From contig CAIKOH010000067.1 of assembly GCA_903829075.1 (NCBI GenBank), positions 1 to 38,745 of the forward strand: 38,745 nt of DNA. The letters run 5' to 3'. The stretch comes from Candidatus Uhrbacteria bacterium (GTDB taxonomy: Bacteria; Patescibacteriota; Patescibacteriia; 2-12-FULL-60-25). A program made the position numbers and the translations under genes. Below, in pieces: positions 38,699 to 38,745 of the stretch. Every line of letters starts with the position of its first letter. Positions within the stretch are counted from its first letter, which is position 1. The notes under the pieces were generated by a model. It did not search any database, had not been told where the DNA came from, and was given only the letters and a program-made list of their open reading frames with translations.

Positions 38699-38745
38699 TG
38701 CGTAAATCCGCTGACGATTAAGTGATCGATCTGAAAATCAAACCA

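Overview
The window looks like a piece of a compact bacterial genome of the candidate phyla radiation (Patescibacteria, Parcubacteria/Uhrbacteria-like). This is inferred from the short intergenic gaps, many proteins without recognisable family, a TPR-fused O-antigen-ligase protein, NLPY-type PrmC, and a serine-recombinase relic lying against a tRNA gene. An intact prfB (release factor 2) indicates that UGA is a normal stop codon. Both tRNAs encode their own CCA ends.

Layout. 1-5029: a truncated SAM methyltransferase and a MarR-controlled efflux operon (marR, two HlyD-type adaptors, 14-helix MFS pump) with a clear promoter/operator. 5030-13454, minus strand: a membrane DUF457 protein, tRNA-His, a pentapeptide-repeat protein, a slipin, a sedolisin-type protease, a phosphodiester-glycosidase lipoprotein, mutM, a Wzy/WaaL-like membrane protein and prmC. 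13515-14742: tRNA-Gln with promoter and terminator, followed by debris of an integrated element. 14743-19052, plus strand: SDR oxidoreductase, isochorismatase-like hydrolase, PLC-like helical protein, an ABC-2 exporter pair and a GST-like protein, ending in a 17-bp bidirectional terminator. 19109-25004, minus strand: a large membrane protein, a membrane-anchored single-module Clp-like AAA+ ATPase and a six-cysteine-repeat surface protein, then rsmA and prfB. 25046-30497: a small-protein unit, an orphan protein, murJ, a family-2 glycosyltransferase and an RlmD-like rRNA methyltransferase. 30546-33118: an unusual GC-rich block of small genes and RNA structure. 33135-38698: a nucleotidyltransferase-like orphan, PH-domain protein, small membrane protein, ruvB, another small-protein unit, era and a helical orphan.

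Two styles of expression stand out. Several ordinary genes (SDR, ABC ATPase, GST, prfB, ruvB, era, the orphan at 33152) have -10 elements placed so that transcription should start within a few bases of the ATG, and they lack Shine-Dalgarno sequences. Small genes scattered between them (25109, 30678, 32771, 36862) look different: isolated units with near-consensus promoters, purine-rich ribosome sites and/or strong hairpin terminators. The zinc-ribbon gene at 30678 has a leader in which its ribosome site is almost completely paired with an upstream segment.

The most unusual part is 31130-32745: a consensus-like promoter followed by about 1.6 kb of GC-rich, hairpin-dense sequence with no long reading frame, a string of 5-12-codon frames that each have a ribosome site, and a terminator-like end. 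It is either a large structured RNA or an array of minigenes. A second candidate system is the operon at 19109-22985, which joins a disulfide-rich repeat protein to a membrane-anchored AAA+ ATPase whose pore-loop tyrosine is replaced.
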